From Thermoactinospora rubra (GTDB taxonomy: Bacteria > Actinomycetota > Actinomycetes > Streptosporangiales > Streptosporangiaceae), in contig NZ_KZ084328.1 of NCBI RefSeq assembly GCF_002093975.1, positions 63,088-127,087 of the forward strand: 64,000 bases of DNA, read 5' to 3'. Made by a program: the position numbers and the translations under genes. Below are positions 55,729 to 64,000 of this stretch, piece after piece. Position 1 is the stretch's first letter; each line of letters starts with the position of its first letter. Under the pieces are notes generated by a model, which saw only the letters and a program-made list of their open reading frames with translations, was not told where the DNA came from and did no database searches.

Positions 55729-56744
55729 ATGGATTTGAGCATCATGTTCTTCGGCGCCGACGACGCCGACGGCGTGGGCCACGCGGCCAAGTACGACGAC
55801 ATCCTCGCCATCGCCCGCGAGGCCGACCGGCTGGGCTTCACCGCCGTGTGGACGCCCGAGCGCCACTTCCAGCAGGTCGGCCAGGTCTTCCCCAACCCGG
55901 CCGTGCTCGGCGCCGCCCTGGCCGTGGCCACCGAGCGCATCGCCATCCGCGCCGGCAGCCTGGTGCTGCCGCTCCACCACCCGCTGCGGGTGGTGGAGGA
56001 CTGGGCGGTGGTCGACAACCTCTCCGGCGGCCGGATCGGCCTGTCGATCGCCACCGGCTGGCACTCGCGGGACTTCGTGCTGGCCCCCGACGCCTTCGCC
56101 GACCGGCGCGAGCGCGCCCTGGCCGGCATCGCGCTGCTGCGCCGCCTGTGGGCGGGCGAGGCCGTGGAGTTCGCCGACGGCACCGGCACGCCGGTGGCGG
56201 TACGGCCCCAGCCGCGCCCGCTGTCCCCCGAGCTGCCGCTGTGGACGACCACCTCCGGCAACCCCGAGACCTGGAAGGCGGCCGGGAACCTGCGCACCAA
56301 CATCCTGGGCGCGACCATCGGCCAGACCCGCGAGGAGCTGGCCGGCAAGATCCGCCTCTACCGCGACGTCCACGAGAAAGGCACCGTCACGCTGATGGCC
56401 CACACCTACGTGGGAACCTCCGACGAGCAGGCCCGCGACCTGGTGGCCGGGCCGCTCAAGGCCTACCTGAAGTCCTACGTCGCCCAGACGGCGGCCAACC
56501 GCGCAGCCGGCGACGGGGCGCGCCCGCTGTCGCAGGCCGAGCTCGACACGCTGACCGAGTTCGCCTTCCGCCGCTACCTGACCTGGGGCAGCCTGCTCGG
56601 CTCGGCGGACACCTGCCGGGCCAGCCTGGCCGACCTGGCCGAGCTGGGCTGCGACGAGGTGGCCTGCTTCGTCGACTTCGGCCTGGGCCGCGAGGAGGTG
56701 CTGGCCGGGCTGCACCGCCTGGCGGAGCTGCGCGAGGAGGTCTC

Positions 56745-56748
<4 letters not shown>
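55729..56748 (+). CDS. Free-standing natural-product luciferase-like monooxygenase (MupA/Atu3671 type)
   Basis: The 339-residue TIM-barrel flavin enzyme starts [37 protein letters not shown] and has [61 protein letters not shown] and [16 protein letters not shown]. These match the luciferase-like monooxygenase family usually found as domains inside NRPS/PKS megasynthases. Here it is a separate protein between two NRPS genes, overlapping the next (ATGA). A carrier-bound substrate is inferred; the oxidation it performs is not known. Confidence 0.88.
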
Positions 56749-61237
<4,489 letters not shown>

Positions 61238-61241
<4 letters not shown>

Positions 61242-64000
61242 GGCGCGGGCTGGCCGACATCCTGCCGCTGTCGCCCGCCCAGGAGGGCCTGCTCTACCAC
61301 GCCCTGCGCGACGAGCGGGACGTGTACGTGGTCCAGGCCCGCTTCGCCGTCGACGAGCCCGTGGACCGCGACCGGCTGCGGGCCGCGCTCGACGCCCTGC
61401 CGGCCCGCCACCCCAACCTGCGCGCCTGCTTCCGCCACAAGGGCCTGGACCGGCCGGTCCAGCTCATCCCGCACCAGGTGAGCGTGCCGTGGACGGAGCA
61501 GCCCGCGCGCCGCTTCGACGTGACGCGCCCGCCGCTGCTGAGCGCCTCGCTCCAGGGAGCGGACCTGGTGCTGTCGGTGCACCACATCCTGGTGGACGGC
61601 TGGTCCATGCCGATCCTCGCCCGGGAGCTCGGCGCGCTGTACGCGGGCGAGCCGCTGCCGCCCGCGCCCGCCTTCCGCGACTATCTGGCCTGGCTGCGCG
61701 ACCAGGACGGCGCGGAGGCGGCCGCGGCCTGGCGAGCGGCCCTGGCCGGGCTGGACGGCCCCACCCGCGTGGCCGTCGCGCCGCGGGGGCTCACCGAACC
61801 GGACACGGTGGAGCTGGAGCTGCCCGCCGGCCTCGGCGAGGCGTTGCGCGAGCGCGCCCGCGAGGCCGGGGTGACGCTCAACGTGCTGGTCCAGGCGGCG
61901 TGGGGGCTGGTGCTGTCGCGGATGACCGGCCGGGACGAGGTGGTCTTCGGCGCGGTGGTCTCCGGCCGGCCGCACGAGGTGCCCGGCGTGGAGGCGATGG
62001 TGGGGCTGTTCCTCAACACCCTGCCCGTGCGGGTCTCCACGAAGGGGGGCGGCCTGCTGGCTCGGCTGCACGAGCAGCAGGGGCGGCTGGCGGCCTACCA
62101 GCACGTGCGGCTGGCGGACGTGCAGCGCGCGGCGGGCGTGCGGGAGCTGTTCGACACGGTCGTGGCGTTCGAGAACTACCCGCGCGCCGGGCTGGAGGCG
62201 GGGCCGGTGCGGCTGGTGGAGGTGCGGGACGCGACCCACTATCCGCTGACCGTGACCGTGGTGGCCGAGGAGCGGCTGTGGGCGCGGCTGGGGTACCGGC
62301 CGGACTGCTTCACCGGGCCGCAGGCGCGGGCCGTGGCCGCGCGGCTGACGCGGGCGCTGGAGCAGCTGGCCGAGGGCGTGCCCGAGGAGCGCGTCGACGT
62401 GCTGCCCGCCGAGGAGCGCCGCCGGGTGCTGGTGGAGTGGAACCCGCCCGTGCGCGAGCGTGCGGCCGGGACCGTGCCAGCGCGGTTCGCGGCCCAGGTG
62501 GCGCGGTCGCCCGGCGCGGTGGCCGTGGAGGACGGCGGGCGCAGGCTCACCTACGCCGAGCTGGACGCCCTGTCCGACGCGGTGGCGGCCCGCCTGGCGG
62601 CCGAGGGGGTGGGGCCGGAGACGCCGGTGGCGCTGGTGCTGCCGCGCTCGGCCGACCTGGTGGTGGCGCAGCTGGGGGTGCTCAAGGCGGGCGGCTGCTA
62701 CGTGCCCGTGGATCCGGCGCAGCCGGTCGCGCGGACGAGGTGGCTGCTGGAGAACTGCGGGGCCCGGGCGGTGCTCGCCGACGCCGGCGGCGCCCCCGGC
62801 GAGAGGCCGCAGGTCCAGATCTATCCGGATTCGGCGGCGTATGTGATGTACACGTCGGGGTCCACCGGGACGCCCAAGGGCGTGACGGTGACCCATGCCA
62901 ACATCGCCGACCTGGCCGCCGACCGGCGCCTGCGCGGGCACGCCAGGGTGCTGCTGCACAGCCCGCACACCTTCGACGCGGCGACCTACGAGATCTGGGT
63001 CCCGCTGCTCAACGGCGGCACCGTGGTCGTCGCGCCGCCGGGACCGCTGGAGCCGGGCAGCCTGGCGCGCGTGCTGAAGGAGGGCGGGGTCACCGCGCTG
63101 TGGCTGACCGCCGAGCTGTTCCGCGCCGTGGCCGAGCTCGCGCCCGACGCGCTCGCCGGGCTGGAGGAGGTGTGGGCCGGGGGTGACGTGCTCTCGCCCG
63201 AGGCGGTACGGCGGGTGCGCGCGCTGGGGGTCACCGTGGTCAACGGGTACGGCCCGACCGAGACCACGACGTTCGCCACGTGCCACCGGATGGCCGGCGG
63301 CGACGCCGTACCGGACGGGCCGATTCCCATCGGGCGGCCGCTGGACGGCATGCGCGCCTACGTGCTGGACGCGCGGCTGCGGCCCGTCCCCGTGGACGCG
63401 GTCGGCGAGCTGTACCTGGCCGGCGGCGGGGTGGCCCGCGGCTATCTCGGCCGGCCCGCGATGACCGCCGAGCGGTTCGTGGCCTGTCCCTTCGAGCCGG
63501 GGGCGCGCATGTACCGCACCGGCGACCTGGTCCGGTGGCGGGACGGCGGCGTCCTGGACTTCGCCGGCCGGGCCGACGACCAGGTGAAGATCCGCGGCTA
63601 CCGGGTCGAGCCGGGCGAGGTGGAGGCCGTCCTGGAGGCCTGCGCGGACGTCGGGCGGGCCGCGGTCGCCGTGCGGGGCGGGCGGCTCGTCGCCTACGTG
63701 GTGCCCGCGCCGGGCGGGCGGCTGGAGCGCGTGCGCCGCCACGCGGCCGACCGCCTGCCCGCGCACCTGCTGCCGTCTCACTACGTCGAGCTCGGCGAGC
63801 TGCCGCTCTCCCCGCACGGCAAGCTGGACAGGGCCGCGCTCCCCGAGCCCGCCCCCGCGGACGAGCCCGCCGGGGCGATCCCGCGCACCCCGCAGGAGCA
63901 GGCGATCTGCGAGCTGTTCGCCGAGGTGCTGGGCCGCCCCGCGGGTCCCGGCACCGACTTCTTCGCGGCGGGCGGCGACTCACTGCTGGCCATGCGGCTG
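61238..64000 (+). CDS. NRPS module C-A-T, incomplete at the window edge
   Basis: GTG at 61238 overlaps the previous stop (GTGA). The 921 codons seen encode a condensation domain (about 1-410; [22 protein letters not shown] about 114) of the type that follows an epimerase, accepting a D-configured donor. An adenylation domain follows (about 425-870; [10 protein letters not shown] about 537; [16 protein letters not shown]; pocket reading D-A-Y-E-W-G-G-T-F-K). The start of a carrier domain (AAGGDS about 910) is cut by the window end. Release and further modules lie outside. Confidence 0.92.

Overview
The window is very GC-rich DNA, apparently about 70% G+C by eye, with many GTG and TTG starts and dense genes joined by 1-4 base overlaps. 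It is actinobacterial chromosome. A phosphatidylinositol mannoside (PIM) operon, an ssgB sporulation gene, an EF-G2 paralogue, TetR and P450 genes and a non-ribosomal peptide synthetase (NRPS) locus point to a mycelial actinomycete, most likely of the Streptosporangiales (Nonomuraea or Actinomadura type). The genus is inference.

Region 1 (1-17.8 kb) is core metabolism. A secreted PhoD phosphatase and pdxS are followed by a minus-strand block pgsA-patA-pimA-(LemA-like)-(DUF3048 lipoprotein). The HIT hydrolase and thrS lie further along. This is recognisably the thrS-HIT-pgsA-patA-pimA-pdxS neighbourhood of mycobacteria, here split by a plus-strand EF-G2 gene and a secreted GHL10 glycoside hydrolase-like gene. 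A PIG-L deacetylase, GH25 lysozyme, F420-type oxidoreductase and phosphoglucomutase follow.

Region 2 (17.6-33.3 kb) is accessory. It holds an internally deleted VOC gene, a DUF2786/membrane-protein pair, a P450-HAD pair, and a TnpB element inserted next to an HD hydrolase gene. A Phd-type protein diverges from tnpB. Next come two TetR regulators, a beta-helix protein with a palindromic operator, an aminoglycoside phosphotransferase-like gene, a DHFR-like gene, tRNA-Val(CAC) and ssgB.

Region 3 (32.6-42.4 kb) has a divergent DUF305/LVIVD pair, pabB-pabC, and a LysR regulator divergent from an unusual beta-hydroxyacid dehydrogenase-RidA fusion. It also has a secreted beta-propeller protein, hutH, an ArsR-type regulator, and a tRNA-Gly/Cys/Val cluster followed by a tyrosine-integrase remnant.

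Region 4 (42.7-50.6 kb) has a frameshifted trypsin-like protease and a DUF2867-type SDR. Divergent from the SDR is a possible light-signalling module: a PAS/GAF/PP2C (SpoIIE) phosphatase translationally coupled to a cobalamin-binding protein that carries the CarH-like W-x9-EH signature, followed by a truncated STAS anti-anti-sigma gene. A second GHL10 protein follows.

Region 5 (50.8 kb to the end) is the start of an NRPS gene cluster in which every gene overlaps the next: MFS exporter, MbtH, NRPS (A-T-C-T), free-standing luciferase-like monooxygenase, NRPS (C-A-T-E) and NRPS (C-A-T...), which runs off the window. The lone second T domain, the stand-alone monooxygenase and an atypical condensation motif suggest an unusual modified peptide.
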